Origin: Sesamia nonagrioides
Taxonomy: Eukaryota; Arthropoda; Insecta; Lepidoptera; Noctuidae
Assembly (NCBI GenBank): GCA_017933935.1
Contig: JADWQK010000760.1
Span: 2,232,001-2,296,000, forward strand
Reading direction: 5' to 3'
Length of the DNA stretch: 64,000 nt
A program made the translations under genes and the position numbers. Of the stretch, positions 10,741-21,937 are shown piece after piece. Within the stretch, counting starts at the first letter, position 1. Each line of letters opens with the position of its first letter. Below the pieces are notes generated by a model. It saw only the letters and a list, made by a program, of their open reading frames with translations. It searched no databases and was not told the origin of the DNA.

Positions 10741-11493
10741 AATTTTGTGCACAAATGGCATTCAAATTACAGACTGTATATTTAATTATTAAGTACATAG
10801 GTACCTCTTTTAATAATAATATAATGATTCAAATTGAACTGCAATAATTTATTTTTCTCCTTAAAAATTTCAATTACTATTATATCAGTCAAAATTTATG
10901 TTATTCGGTGTCGATGACTGGATGTCCATTACTGGGTAACTGTCGGCCACTGGGTATGGACAACTGGATCCTAGGTGTCAATAACTGGTGATTTTAGTAT
11001 TTTTTTTATATTTTGTCAGTTTTCTAATAATGTATTACCTATACTTCTATTGTATATCATTGTGCTCATTCTTGAAAATATTGATCATTATTTGCACTAA
11101 GTGCTGTTGAACGGATTTTTGTAGTTTATTTTTTATCACTTTTTATTACGAACACAGTCCTAAAACTGTCGATAACTGGATCATTCACCCTATCTTAAAA
11201 CATGTGCGGTAGGCAATACATGCGCGGGCGAAGGGGGTAGGGCACGCGGCACGTGGTCCCATCTCTCATAATAATACAGGCGAAAATGGTTTCAACCCTC
11301 TTTAAAAAAATACCAAATTTTGAGGAAGTTGGAAATGATTCACGGAAAAAAAAATATTACAAAATTCATTAGTATTGTTACTATGATGATTATGTACAAT
11401 TTCATATTTGATTTCGTTATGTGTTTACCTAACCTTTATTATCCTTAAAGAAAACCCCGTCCGACCCGGACGAGGTTTTCTTTACATATTGTA

Positions 11494-12444
11494 CAGTTTT
11501 TATTTTTTTTATTTTGCTAACACCTAAGTATTTAGATGATATATCTTATGCGACTTTAAAGGCATTTAGACACCATATAATGACCTATTACTGGAAGCAC
11601 ATAATAAACATTATTCAGTCTGTTATCTAGAAATCCACATGCACGTAATATTTACCAAGCCTGAAATTCAACGTACACTGGAATTATAATTTTCGTAACA
11701 CATCCGCTATCCATTAATTCCCCTTTCATATTGTAAGCAGTACATATACCATGTTATATCTGTATTAAAATTTACCTCATTATTATCATATAGAACAATG
11801 CTAATTTATGTATAATAAACTTGGTAGAGATCATCTACATCCTACATCTCAATCTTGCCTCCAGATAGTGCATGTTTTAAGAAAAATCCTGGTGAATTAA
11901 TAACAAGTGAATTTTGTAGTCTAATTATTTATAGAAATATTTTTTTATAATTATGCCTATAACTTTTGTTATTGATTTTCAAATTAAACTTTGTTTCACA
12001 AGGTCTTTTTTTATACTTACTCAAGGACTTCCAATTTTACGAAGCAGTTCGACTAAGTTGAATGAATTATAAACCGTAGGAACAGAGTCCTAAAAAATCG
12101 TGCATAAAAAAGGGAAAGTAAAAGGCTTTGTTAACGTAATATCTGTCTTCAAAAACACCTTACCAAACTAAAAAACAAGAAATTGCTCATTTAAAAAGTT
12201 CTAAATCGTAATTTTGTTTTCTCTTTCAAAAGTTAAATGGCTTTTACCGGCCTTAGTGGAATGATTCGAATCGCGCGTACTCGCGCTTGAACGCCCCTAG
12301 TTAAGAACTTTGATATTTGTTTAAACACATTGCCTGTGTGTGTTTGAGTTTATCCAAATTAAATGACGCTCGCATAAATTACCAGGTTAGAAGCCTTAGA
12401 GGCACCTTAAACAACTTTATAATACGACTTTTATAGTACGTCTA
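11494..12444. other. No recognisable gene
   Basis: AT-rich, no ORF above background, no repeat with a second copy here. Confidence 0.45.
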
Positions 12445-12540
12445 CCGATACCTACTTAAGTAGATATCGATACATACCTACTCAAGTAGATATCTTTCGA
12501 TACCTACTAAAGATACCTTTTTAAGTAGGCACCGATAGTA
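12445..12540. repeat. Degenerate tandem of ACCTACTTAAGTAGATATC units
   Basis: Four to five imperfect copies of a roughly 28-base unit (GATACCTACTNAAGTAGATATC) follow each other. Each unit is itself partly palindromic. Confidence 0.55.
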
Positions 12541-12569
12541 TATTATAAAGTAAACATAAACACTAATCC

Positions 12570-12812
12570 ATACTAATATCAATACATAGTATAAAACAAA
12601 GTCGCTTTCGCTGTATGTCCGTATGTATGCTTAGATCTTTAAAACTACGCAACGGATTTTGACGCGGTTTTTTTTAATAGATAGAGTGATTCTTAAGGAA
12701 GGTTTAGACTACCTTTTATCCCGGAAAAAATTGATATTCCCGAGGGAAATCCAAAAAGTGCGATATAACCGAACTCTACGCGGGCGAAGCCGCGGGCGGA
12801 AAGCTAGTTATA
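12570..12812 (+). mobile_element. Helitron-like CTAGT-ended repeat
   Basis: Contains AAAACTACGCAACGGATTTT, CCTTTTATCCCGG, TTCCCGAGGGAAATCC and ends GCGGGCGAAGCCGCGGGCGG then AAAGCTAGT. The 3' GC hairpin followed by CTAGT is typical of Helitron-like repeats common in Lepidoptera. Relatives are at 12834-13168, 43515, 50385 and 26690. Confidence 0.7.
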
Positions 12813-12833
12813 AATAAATGCAAAAGTAACTCT

Positions 12834-13168
12834 GTCTGTCTGTCTGTCTGTTACGCTTTCCCGCTTAAACCTCTCAACCGCAAAATCGGTTGAGAGGTTT
12901 AAGCGGGAAAGCATACTAATATTATAAATGTGAAAGTAACTCTGTCTGTCTGTCTGTCGGTCTGTCTGTCTGTCGGTCTCTCTGTCTGTCTGTTACACTT
13001 TTCCCCTTAATCCTATCAACCGATTTTGATGAAATTTGGCACAGACAATCTTTAGACCCTGAGAAAGGACATAGGCTACCTTTTATTGAAAAATATTCCC
13101 GAGGGAAATCTAATAAGCGCGATATAACCGAATTCCACCAGGCGAAGCCGCGGGCGGAAAGCTAGTTA
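12834..13168 (+). mobile_element. Helitron-like repeat with (TGTC)n and foldback
   Basis: Same 3' end as its neighbour (GCGAAGCCGCGGGCGG, AAAGCTAGT) with two (TGTC)n tracts. Bases 12855-12880 and 12887-12912 form a perfect 26-bp inverted repeat around CAAAAT, after which the element starts again at ATACTAATATTATAAATG. It looks like an incomplete copy folded back and followed by a full copy. Confidence 0.75.
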
Positions 13169-14079
13169 ATTATAACTCTGTCTAAACAGAGCTTTATTTT
13201 ATTACTGTTTTTGATAAAAATTAACACTCAAGTATATCTATTTTATTTTAATCAAACGCAGAGTTCTTCGAGTCAGATTAAAGTACCTACTGTATTAGGT
13301 AGGTCCACGGAGTTGCACTGCAACACACAGCACTCTTCTTCTCTCAGTTCTCACTTCTGAGACATTGGTCTCCACTCTGTGAGAAGGAATGTCACCCGAA
13401 AAGCAGCAAAAATCTTAAATGATACAGGGCCGGACACGTTTGTCGTATATTGAAAGATTCATAGGCCAAATCTACCCACGCATGGGTTCCAGAAAACATT
13501 CGATCAAACGAAACAATTTTAGGTAACATGCTTGAGTAGATTTCCAATAGAAAAATTGAACCTGAAACGACCCAAAACTAGACCCGAAACAAATTCCACC
13601 TTTTTCAATTGTAAACCAGAATAACATCTTGTTTCATGTCACAACGATAAATGGTTTCAATACGTTCCAAATATGTGGGTAACAGATGACGTCATTTCAA
13701 CAGTATCCACAAACGATCGTTTACAGCTAACATTATGGCCCAATATCGTCGGAGTGTTAACGCCGATGACCGTACGTCACGCTTACACGATCACTGATAA
13801 CCCGTTGCTCGAAGTGAAGGACTTTAGAACGTTTTATTGAACTTCATTTGTTTTTCACGTTCCCTTTTGTATTTTTTTTTTTATTATTATTGACATGATA
13901 TAAAGCTTCATACACAACAGATGACTTGCATCGCCGAAATAGAGTTTAAACCGGTGCGGTTTTTAAAATAGCTTTAACTTAGGGCATATCACAGCAAATT
14001 AAAACGTAAACCGTTTAAATTAGTCTTAATTACGGGGATAACACCGCGGGTTGATCGAAAGAGATGCCGCAGCCGTACA
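13169..14079. other. No recognisable gene
   Basis: AT-rich, with no ORF or repeat that I can assign. A short segment near 13908-13940 (ACAACAGATGACTTGCATCG) resembles the interior of M3. Confidence 0.4.
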
Positions 14080-14172
14080 GGTAACTGAAGGAACACGGGT
14101 GTAATAATGTAAAAGTCTCCATTCTACGGAACGGGAGACGTCATTTGATGATTTCCAATAAAAAAAAAAGAA
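14080..14172 (+). mobile_element. R1-clade LINE 3' tail
   Basis: GTAACTGAAGGAACACGGGTG..AAAAGTCTCC..GACGTCATTTGATGATTTCC plus an A-run matches, in sense, the 3' UTR of the R1-type copies at 21938 and 25829. Only the last 90 bp are present. Confidence 0.55.
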
Positions 14173-14736
14173 ACTGAAATATCAGTTGTGTGGGATGAAA
14201 CTAATTGCAATTGGTACGTACAAAAGATGTGTATGTCTTTGCTTATCTGAAGGTTGTTGGGTTGATGTCCTGTTTCAGAAATAAGGTCTTAATAACAAAT
14301 ATAATGCAACTTTTAAATGTCAAATTCCATAATGGATTCAATTGTAGAACTTTTTAATTTATTTTATTTCATGAATTAAATACTCTAATGTATGCTTCTT
14401 TATGAATTTCCAAACCTTCATCGGAATCCGAAAATGACAAATTATTCAGAATGAATGAGATTAAGTGAATCCATTACGGGCCGAAAGAAACCCACAATTT
14501 TAACGTTGGTCAACATTTTTCCAAGTCCTATAATAACTACCGTGCTGTCAATGACAGGTCAGTTATTTAGTCTGTAACTTTCGTAAAGAATAAAGGAAAT
14601 GTCTTTAGTTATAAAATGACAGAATCAGATTAAACGGAAGGTGGGCCTCACACAAATCGATTTGTTTAACTAAACAAGTGGCAAACGGTTACAGCCGGGG
14701 GCCAGGGACTCGATTAAGTTTTGGTTTGTATACCTT

Positions 14737-15444
14737 TTTTTTTTTTCGGGGTGGAAATCCTCATAGGATGTCCGCCGCCCTAGGGTGGGCGACGGGGTCT
14801 GTCAGACTTTTACTGACTAAAACCACCCCGGTGTCTCTTCTATCACGAGCGCGCCTACGCGCGCTCGTGATAGAAGAGACACCGGGGTGGTTCCGCAGCC
14901 CCACATTCTCGTGCTGGCCCGGTCTGCCCGGGCCTCGTCTCCGGCACGGGGTAGTGGGGTGTTAAACTACCCCGTGCATCGCCTTAGAGGCGCGCGCTGA
15001 CACTCGCGCGCGCCTCCGCCTCGGGGTCCATCGAATAGAGGGCGGGGACTTCCCCATGTCCCTCGCCCCTGGACCCATTCATGGGGGGCGGAAGAGGGCG
15101 TTATCCGCCCTTCTTCGGCGCCCGGTGCGTCTTCTGCGGCCCGGGAAGGGAGTTGAGATCTCCCTCTCCCGTTCCGCAGCTTCCTTCTGCGACATCACGT
15201 CCTCGCAGAAGGACACCACCGCGTCCCACGACTCTGCGCTGCCGGCCATCCTCCGCACTACTGCCGGCAGCGTCAGGTCGCCTCCTACTTCATTTGTGAG
15301 GACACGGCGCTGCTCCTCCCAAGCTACACACTCGGAGAGCGTGTGCTGCGCCGTGTTCTCCCCGCATTGGACGCAGTGGTGGCACCGAGCGTCCGGCTCC
15401 CTGCCTAGGCGACACAGGTACTTGCCGAAGCAGCCGTGCCCCGA
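14737..15444 (-). mobile_element. 5'-truncated R1-clade LINE with 16-bp TSD
   Basis: The minus strand encodes a GHGCFGKYLCRLGREPDA segment, then a CHHC/H/C knuckle (CHHCVQCGENTAQHTLSEC) and SFCEDVMSQKEAAE, the C-terminus of R1-clade reverse transcriptase proteins. The 3' UTR ends in a poly(A), seen as T's from 14737. TTGGTTTGTATACCTT is repeated exactly at 14721-14736 and 15445-15460, so both insertion edges are defined. Truncation removed most of ORF2. Confidence 0.9.
14821..14892. repeat. Perfect 34-bp inverted repeat in an R1 3' UTR
   Basis: Arms 14821-14854 and 14859-14892 are exact complements with a 4-base loop (CTAC). The arms contain AACCACCCCGGTGTCTCTTC. The related fragment at 34494-34597 has one arm only, so the palindrome arose by inverted duplication in this copy or its subfamily. 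Confidence 0.9.
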
Positions 15445-15584
15445 TTGGTTTGTATACCTTACTTTAACTGTTTATCCATGAAAATATACAGCGTTGAATC
15501 TTGAAGAAACATGATGAAGAAGTAGATGTGTAAGTAACTCACAGAATCTCCAAGTATAAAGATAAACACACACGCACATTGACC

Positions 15585-15785
15585 GTAGAATCGATGCCCG
15601 ATGGGACCGACGAGTTCTCGAGTGGCGACCCGCACCGGAAGATGCAGCATGGGTAGGCCCTCGACAAGGTGGACCGATGATCTTGTGAAGGGCGCGAGAA
15701 ACCGCTGGATGCCGGAGGCGCAGGACCGGTCGTCGTGGGGATCCTTGGGGGAGACCTATGTCCAGCAGTAGACGTCATATGGATG
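15585..15785 (+). mobile_element. RTE-type LINE 3' end fragment
   Basis: The plus strand reads GRPSTRWTDDLVKGARNRWM, then AQDRSSWGSLGETYVQQ and a stop. It is the same C-terminus as at 62113-62446 and 23500-23600. Confidence 0.7.
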
Positions 15786-16189
15786 TAATGTAAAAGATAA
15801 ATATTGTTGTTAAAAACAGACACTGCAAACTGCTTCGTTTATTCAGTCTTTATACAGGGGAAAAAGAAAAAATGACGCTCAAACTGTTACTATGGAGTCA
15901 GTAAATAGTTTTGAAACTGTTGTTTTAAAATATTACGTTGATTACCTACAAAATAAATGTTGTTTCGTTCTGTTGTATTGCACTTTTCTATAAAAAAGTA
16001 GATTTTATTCTTGATAATTGACAAAACAATTCTAAACTAGTGTCAAATCATATGCATTCATGGTTTTAATTTGCTCGTCGATATCACTTTCTTCATGCTT
16101 AATGATTGAAGCAACAAAGCAGTTTTCAGTATCTGTTTTACAACAAATTTTATCACCAAAACAAACGTTTAATTTTATTTATCTGCATG
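15786..16189. other. No recognisable gene
   Basis: AT-rich, no supported feature. Confidence 0.4.
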
Positions 16190-16450
16190 GAGCGGTGGTG
16201 GCCAAGTGGTAGCGGCTGCAATTTTAAAAGCTGTAAGCAGTAGAGTCCAATCCAGACAAACGTTTTAATTTGTGCAAATTATTTCAACACCACTACCACT
16301 AATAAAAAAAAACGTTTTCTCCCAATAATAAAATAACCATAATGTCCTAGAACCAAAACATTCGAAGAGATGTGACATTCATAAACCCTTATTGGGCTCG
16401 CGTCGTGAATTACGGCCCACTGTCTCTTAAAGATAGGAGGCCTAGAGTAT
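16190..16450 (+). mobile_element. SINE-A copy
   Basis: Head GGTGGCCAAGTGGTAGCGGCTGC, degraded box B GAGTCCAATCC, a CACCACTACCACTA middle, then the GAGATGTGACATTCATAAACCC and GATAGGAGGCC body also seen at 3410-3585. Confidence 0.65.
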
Positions 16451-17397
16451 ACATATGCATGGAGTATTGATATATACGCTGCAACAATGTCCTATCTAAA
16501 GTTTGAATCAAATCTGTCTGAAGTTTAAAACCATATATATATGTACAGCACCCCTGCATGCCTATAGCGACAAGTCTCGCCGCTGCTCGTCTGATATTCC
16601 ATTTGGCAGCAATCCTGCACGTTATTGATTTGAGGAAACTATGTTTAGAATCCGAATACGTACTGTTCAAACTTAGACGTGGATCAAGCACCGAGCAGTA
16701 ATACTAACATCCGATACATTAAACTGATCTACAACAATGCCTCGAGACGAACACACTTTAATCAACTACTCTGCGAAAATATGTTTTAGTTACCATGCAG
16801 GACATGACGCGACTTTGGGTCGCAAATAGCTGATGCCATAAAGAGTAGATAATACGGTTACTTTTGTTTTATAAAAAAAAAAAGAAAAAAAGAGGGCAAA
16901 AAAAAATAGAAGACGAAGCGCGATATTTACTTTATCTAATAAAATGGTTAATAAATTGTTTTCAAGTTGAGTTACTGGTAGGTGCTAAAAGTCAATCTTC
17001 TTAGGCGCTTAAGAGTCTGCAATAGTTCTTCCATGTGCAAGTTCGCAAATCGAGCAACTACTTCAGCAATTGGCAACTGGCAACTATGTGTTTACATATA
17101 TTTCAATTGGATTGCGTACACAGCAACTCGAGAGTTCGGTTGATCGTCAAGTTTTCAGCTGCTGTTAGCGATGGGAACTAACTTAGTAGTTTTTAGTATC
17201 GCAACAAGTAACACACGTTGATCACTGTGTATATTGAGCAACTCGGCTATGAAAGTTGTTTACAGATTGCCATAAAATTGCGGCAACCGTAACGTTATAG
17301 TAACTATCAAATTTTTACAAGAAACTTTTGAAAAGTTGCTAGCTATATCAACTTAAGTTGCTTCATGTGCAAAGCCCCTTATTAAACTTTAGCTTTG
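16451..17397. other. No recognisable gene
   Basis: No ORF with a recognisable motif. An A-rich tract lies at 16870-16910. Confidence 0.45.
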
Positions 17398-17640
17398 TCG
17401 ACCTCCGTGGCGCAGTGGTCAACACGCCTGCCTGCGACGTGGAGGCCCCGGGGTCGATCCCCGGCCAGGTCATGATGAAAAAACGATATTTTCCTGATTG
17501 GCCTGGGTCTTGGATGTTTATCCAAATATTTATCTATTATAAATATAGTATCGTTGAGTTAGTATCCCATAACACAAGTCTCGAACTTACTTTGGGGCTA
17601 GCTCAATCTGTGTGATTTGTCCGTATATATTTATTTATTT
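17398..17640 (+). mobile_element. SINE-D copy 1
   Basis: tRNA-like head with box A TGGCGCAGTGGTCAACACG. Box B is damaged (GGGTCGATCCC instead of GGTTCGATCCC). The body holds CCTGGGTCTTGGATGTTTAT and ATAGTATCGTTGAGTTAG, with a TATTTATTT tail. The second copy at 47800-48055 has an intact box B. Confidence 0.8.
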
Positions 17641-18270
17641 ATAGCTTGTCTGTACAATTTCCATCCAAATGAATATAAGTTACGTTACAGAGTCAATTTA
17701 AAGGCCCGTTGCAATTGCAAACATTAACCTGTTCACCGAAAATTCTAGAATTATTTTTCTTCAACGTAGAACAGCTGCAATTCTAAATCCGTTCATTTAT
17801 ACTTAACGTTTTGTTTTGCAGTAAGCGAACTAAATACGAATGGGATTACGCAAACTGTTTTGTTTATGCCCAGTAGATTACAGCCGCTGCATCGCTTGAA
17901 TTAGCGAGCGCGTTAGCTGACATCACTGACAACTGCTGAATAATATCATTTTAATGACAATGCATCATGTTTTGCTAACGCAAATTAATTTGTGGATGCA
18001 CTGATTAAGCGATGTGCTTTTAGCGGAACAGAAATATGGTTTGGTTGTGACACAATATGAGAATTGTAGATGTGTTGTTTAGAGAAAATTAGCATCACCA
18101 ACTTCGTTGAGTGTGGTGTGTGGTTTCGATACTGAAGTTGAGAACGTACTTGGGTTTCTTGGATCGTGCCGGAAAATTGGCAAAAAGATTTATTGTATAA
18201 ATGAAACTTAATAAAAATGGTAAGTAGCTTAGCTATCTTATTTAGACCTAGATAATTTATACTAACCTAT
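17641..18270. other. No recognisable gene
   Basis: AT-rich with no supported coding region or repeat. Confidence 0.4.
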
Positions 18271-18450
18271 ACTAATATATAAAAAACGCACTAATCTCAG
18301 GAACTACTGGTCCGATCTGAAAAATTATTTTTGTGTTGGATAGCGCAATAATCCGGGAAAGCTTTAGGCTATATAACATCACGCTGCGACTAAAAGGAGC
18401 GGGGATATAAAAAAAACGCGGGTGAATCCGTGTGGCGCAGCTAGTGTCTT
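18271..18450 (+). mobile_element. Helitron-like CTAGT-ended repeat
   Basis: Starts CTATACTAATATATAAA and contains AATCTCAGGAACTACTGGTCC and GGCTATATAACATCACGCTGC. It ends GTGGCGCAGCTAGT. Same family as 41291-41492. Confidence 0.65.
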
Positions 18451-18572
18451 AATAATGATTTTGAGTTTATTTAGTAGATATAAGAAGTATGTACGTATAT
18501 CTATCATCTTCAGTTACCTTGTGAAAATAAATATACAGGCTGTATGAAAATATGGGTGGGTAAATGACTATA

Positions 18573-19046
18573 CAGGATGCATCAATGACATCGTAACGCA
18601 AACTTCGCGAAAAGGCTAGACCGCATGCCACTAATAAAATTATGATAGTCATTTATGTCGTTAAAGAACGGTTACAGAATTCTCAGTGTTTAAAAAAAAA
18701 ATGTCGACTCGACCTTTGAACGTTGCAAGCGTGCCGCCGTGCGGGTTTGTAGGTATGACGTTGATTTCTGGTGTGAACTCTATTAAATCAGCTGATAAGA
18801 TAGTTTTTCGAGTTTTATTTTCATTACGCTTTTTTGTGTAATTAGCGAATTAATTATTTTTTACTTTAAAATCTTATGGGGTTATAAAAGTATAGCAATT
18901 ATGAACGGTCTAAAGTGAAAAAGTACATATATATTTTTTTTTAATCATTAAAAAGCCGACGAAAATTTTCACCACAGGGTGGTTCAGAATCATGTACCTA
19001 CTGGATCCATGGTCCTCGTTTGTGTGTCTATGTCAGATATACTCTT
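18573..19046. mobile_element. TIR DNA element T2, copy 1 (diverged)
   Basis: About 80-90 percent alike by eye to 47232-47697 along its length (GACATCGTAACGCAAACTT, TTAAATCAGCTGATAAGAT, CACCACAGGGTGGTTCAGAA). Its terminal repeats are decayed relative to that copy. No coding region. Confidence 0.75.
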
Positions 19047-19152
19047 TTATAGCGTTTAAAAATAAAACATAAATCACGACAAAATAAGGTTAGAAAATAT
19101 TCATTTTGCTTTTTTATGTACTTATCTAATTATATCTCATCGTATACCGCAG

Positions 19153-19371
19153 ATGTTGACGTCACCACGCCAACGCCAGCTATCATTGAAAACCTACTCT
19201 GAGGCTCCGTCTCTCATAAAGCCGTATAATTATGCTAAGAAAATACCGTTTCGCACCGTTTTGACGAATATTTTCTCCTATCTTGTTATTTTTGTGTTCA
19301 TTCTCTGCGTCATGTTTACCGCAAATAAATGTATTTTCTTTCTAAATGAGGACAATGCCCGATTACCTACT
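19153..19371 (+). CDS. Possible orphan exon with a membrane segment
   Basis: A frame opens at ATG 19153 directly after a possible acceptor (CGTATACCGCAG). It encodes a polar N-terminus (LTSPRQRQLSLKTYSEAP) followed by a strongly hydrophobic stretch (FSYLVIFVFILCVMFTANK, about residues 43-62) that would span a membrane. The residue mix looks more protein-like than the neighbouring frames. Where it ends is unclear: the frame runs on into lower-quality sequence, and a LINE fragment starts soon after. I do not recognise a family, and no partner exons are seen nearby. It could be an isolated exon of a host gene, a retroposed piece, or chance. Confidence 0.2.
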
Positions 19372-19429
19372 CCTCACAAATTGTTTGGTTGCCAATCCAA
19401 GAAAAAGATAAAAACGCTGCAGCTTCAAA

Positions 19430-20225
19430 ACACAACAGTGTTTTGAAGCAGTGCCGGTGTTCCCAGGGGTCTGTTCTCTCTGTAAGTCTGTTCCTGCTGC
19501 ATATTAACGATCTACTGGTGCCCGGTATCTATGGGTATGTAAATGGACACAGTTGTGGAGAAGTACCTGCCCGAAGCTCGAGCTAGTAGGGAATCAATCC
19601 GATCCGAAAGAGAGGCTATGGTAGAGCATACGAGTGCTGCACTACAGGCAGTCTCCGAATGGGGCAAAGCCAATCTTGTAGTATTCAATGCCGCCAAAAC
19701 GCAGGCGTGTCTTTTCATCGCTAAAAGGAGCTCGAAATGTATCCTTGGAGTGCACCGACCGCCTTCAGCTATTGGGAGTTGAGATTTCCTCGAACCTAAA
19801 CTTTGGGGGGCGGTTCATTGAGTCCAAGGCCAAGGTGGCTGCCAGAAAACTTGGCGTCATCGCAAAGGTACTTCACACTAAGGTAGCTTCTAATGTTGTA
19901 CAAAGCACAGATCCGCTCGTGTGTGGAGTACTGCAGCCACATTTGGGCTAGTGCTACGAAATGTCATCTGGCTATTTTGGATTCAGTGGAGAGGCGTGCG
20001 AAGAGGCTGATTGGCGACCCAGATTTAACTCGAAACGGTTCCCAAAGCCTGAAGCACAGGCATAGAGTAGCCAGCCTTTCGGTCTTCTATAGGATGCATT
20101 CTTCCCCCATCTCCGTTCCACCTTCGGACGACCCGTCGTACGGCGACTTTCCACCCTTACGTTGTTAACACTACTACGATCCGGACGAAGCGTTTCGCTT
20201 CGTAGCAAAAATATAGCAGCAGGCG
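19430..20225 (+). mobile_element. CR1-like LINE reverse transcriptase, degraded
   Basis: Across several frameshifts the plus strand gives SQGSVLSVSLFLLHINDL, then the position where YADD is expected reads YVNG, then VVEKYLPEARAS, AVSEWGKANLVVFNAAKTQA, LLGVEISSNLNF, IRSCVEYCSHIWAS and DSVERRAKRLIG. This order (RT core, then the conserved C-terminal region) fits CR1/Jockey-type ORF2. The lost catalytic Asp pair and the frameshifts show that it is dead. Confidence 0.75.
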
Positions 20226-21485
20226 ACATCTCTTAGACATGGGCTAAACTCGTGTCACATATTTTGCCGAGAGAGAGCCGAGAGATGGCGTTGCGCGAAA
20301 GTACGGCCGATAATATAATAAATAAATTCAAATAAGGAACGACCAGGTTAAATAAAATAAAAATGGAAATAAGATAAACAAATATTAAAAATAAGAACCA
20401 ACTCATGAGTCTGAAATTAAAATACAAGTCGCGGAACGCACTAGTCTATGGTTCGGGAAAAGATAATTGGGGTGGGTCGATCGCTTGGCTAAGGAAGTTT
20501 CGAGAAGAACGATTGATTTCTTGTTCGGTGGTGGCTGGTCGGCTGATGTTGCTGGTACACAGGGTTGGCGTGTGTGTGCCATAAACCCCATGAGCGTCTA
20601 GCAGTTTGGCTGATGTTTCGGTGAGTATTCATTTCTGTACCCGGAATATTTCTCCCCGTGTTTTCTTGTTCTATAGTGCTGACTTAGGTCAAATGTTGTT
20701 CTAGATTTGGCTCTTTTTGGCGGGCCTAGGGCAGGAACCCTTGTGGAGGCGTCGCGTCCTGACTTGCCTCAGGTGGCCTTGATTCCGATCGGATCAGGCT
20801 TGTTTGGAGTAGAAGTGTGCTGAAACCTGGTGGTACGGCACATCCAATTCTCTTTCGACGACGACTAGACAGGTATAAGCTGTCATAATTTCTTTGTTCC
20901 GGGTGTTCCCGAAATACCTAATCCCGCAGGCCGCGTTCAACCGTGCATTAATCTGACACCCATCAGTTAGTGAAGCCAAGGGTCTTTGTACCGTAAACCA
21001 GAAGCGTTAGTCAGGACAGCTAATCAGAAACGTAGACTCCCTGTCCTTATTTCTTTGTTTTGATGTATCTAGTGAGTGAGAGTGAGTTTAAAACAGGTTG
21101 CATGTAAATAGGCTATACTTATCAAGTCTTGTTGATATATGTTGTGCACAACCTGAGATAACTTTTGTAACGACTGAGCTGTGGTCACAAAGGTTCACCT
21201 CACGAATCCTTCATCAAGCGACCCTGAGCTTGCTGAATTGTCTCATGTGGATTCCCTGTCCCACTCCGACCCGAGACGGAGTGAGTCAGGAAATCGACTA
21301 GGTAAGTTAGGAGATTGTTCTGTCATATATTTATGACACAGGGTAATTATAAAATAAACTTGTAATTGTATCCATTTATTGTTTTATTTAATGATCCTAG
21401 CTACCAATTATTTACATAATTAAATGTACTGTAACTGCCGGGTAAAGGTAAAATTAGCCACCCAGAGAATAATAGTGTTACAAAG
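20226..21485. other. No recognisable gene
   Basis: Moderately GC-rich for this window between 20590 and 21060, but frames are short and match no family I know. It could be old retroelement UTR. Confidence 0.35.
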
Positions 21486-21590
21486 GCTAGAGTGAATAGG
21501 CTCCTAATAAACTAGCGCGCTTTACCATCAACGATCGCATCACTGCTTACCACCAGGCGGGATTACGGTCAAGCGCTAGTTTATAACTGA
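21486..21590 (+). mobile_element. LINE 3' tail fragment
   Basis: GAATAGGCTCCTAATAAACT, GCGCGCTTTACCATCAACG and CAGGCGGGATTACGGTCAAG, the recurring LINE tail of this window, here as a solo 100-bp piece. Confidence 0.6.
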
Positions 21591-21927
21591 TAATAAAAAA
21601 CAACACTCAAGAGATGGCCGCTATAACTATAAGTTTCGAAATAAGGTCACTCTGTGGGTATCTAATAAACTTATGATTGCAAACATTGGGTAAGCAAAAA
21701 ATAATAGTCGGCTGCACACAGACAAACACACGCCATATTGTAGATTGAGTCATAAAGAAATCGTAAACCGTTAAACTGTTGACATAAAGTGATACATAAA
21801 GACACAGATAAATAAAGTTATAAAACTTTTACGCAAAACAAAACAAATCTGTGAAAGCAAGCTTACCTTACTTTCTTTAACTACATTCAAGAATATTTGC
21901 TAAAGGTTTCAATATTACGGGCGCTAA
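21591..21927. other. No recognisable gene
   Basis: AT-rich, nothing supported. Confidence 0.4.
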
Positions 21928-21937
21928 CCACGTTTTT

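Larger units (their letters stand above)
8348..11190. mobile_element. TA-flanked non-autonomous element, pogo/mariner-like
   Basis: Flanked by TA at 8346-8347 and 11191-11192. Ends are GGGAAAGAATCAGTGATGG on the left and, inverted, GGGTGAATGATCCAGTTATC on the right. A 13-14 base motif of the form CCAGTNATSGACA repeats at both ends: two copies near 8360-8390 and five or more between 10910 and 11180. No transposase remains. A SINE and a LINE piece have inserted inside. The layout resembles the pogo element at 53979. Confidence 0.7.
8240..11493. mobile_element. MITE M1 split by a 2.84-kb insertion
   Basis: The left part (8240-8347) carries TACAATATGTG and the AAAGCCGGGCTAAACTT block. It lacks the outer part of the left terminus through a small deletion. 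The right part (11191-11493) resumes at CTTAAAACATGTGCG and ends ACATATTGTA. The two parts join into one M1 when 8348-11190 is removed. Confidence 0.85.

Noticed and set aside
12835..12985. CRISPR-like array from repeated TGTC units
   Set aside because: It is a simple tetranucleotide microsatellite at the start of Helitron-like repeats, with no spacers.
15056..15481. 141-codon plus-strand ORF
   Set aside because: Antisense shadow of the GC-rich R1 coding end on the minus strand.
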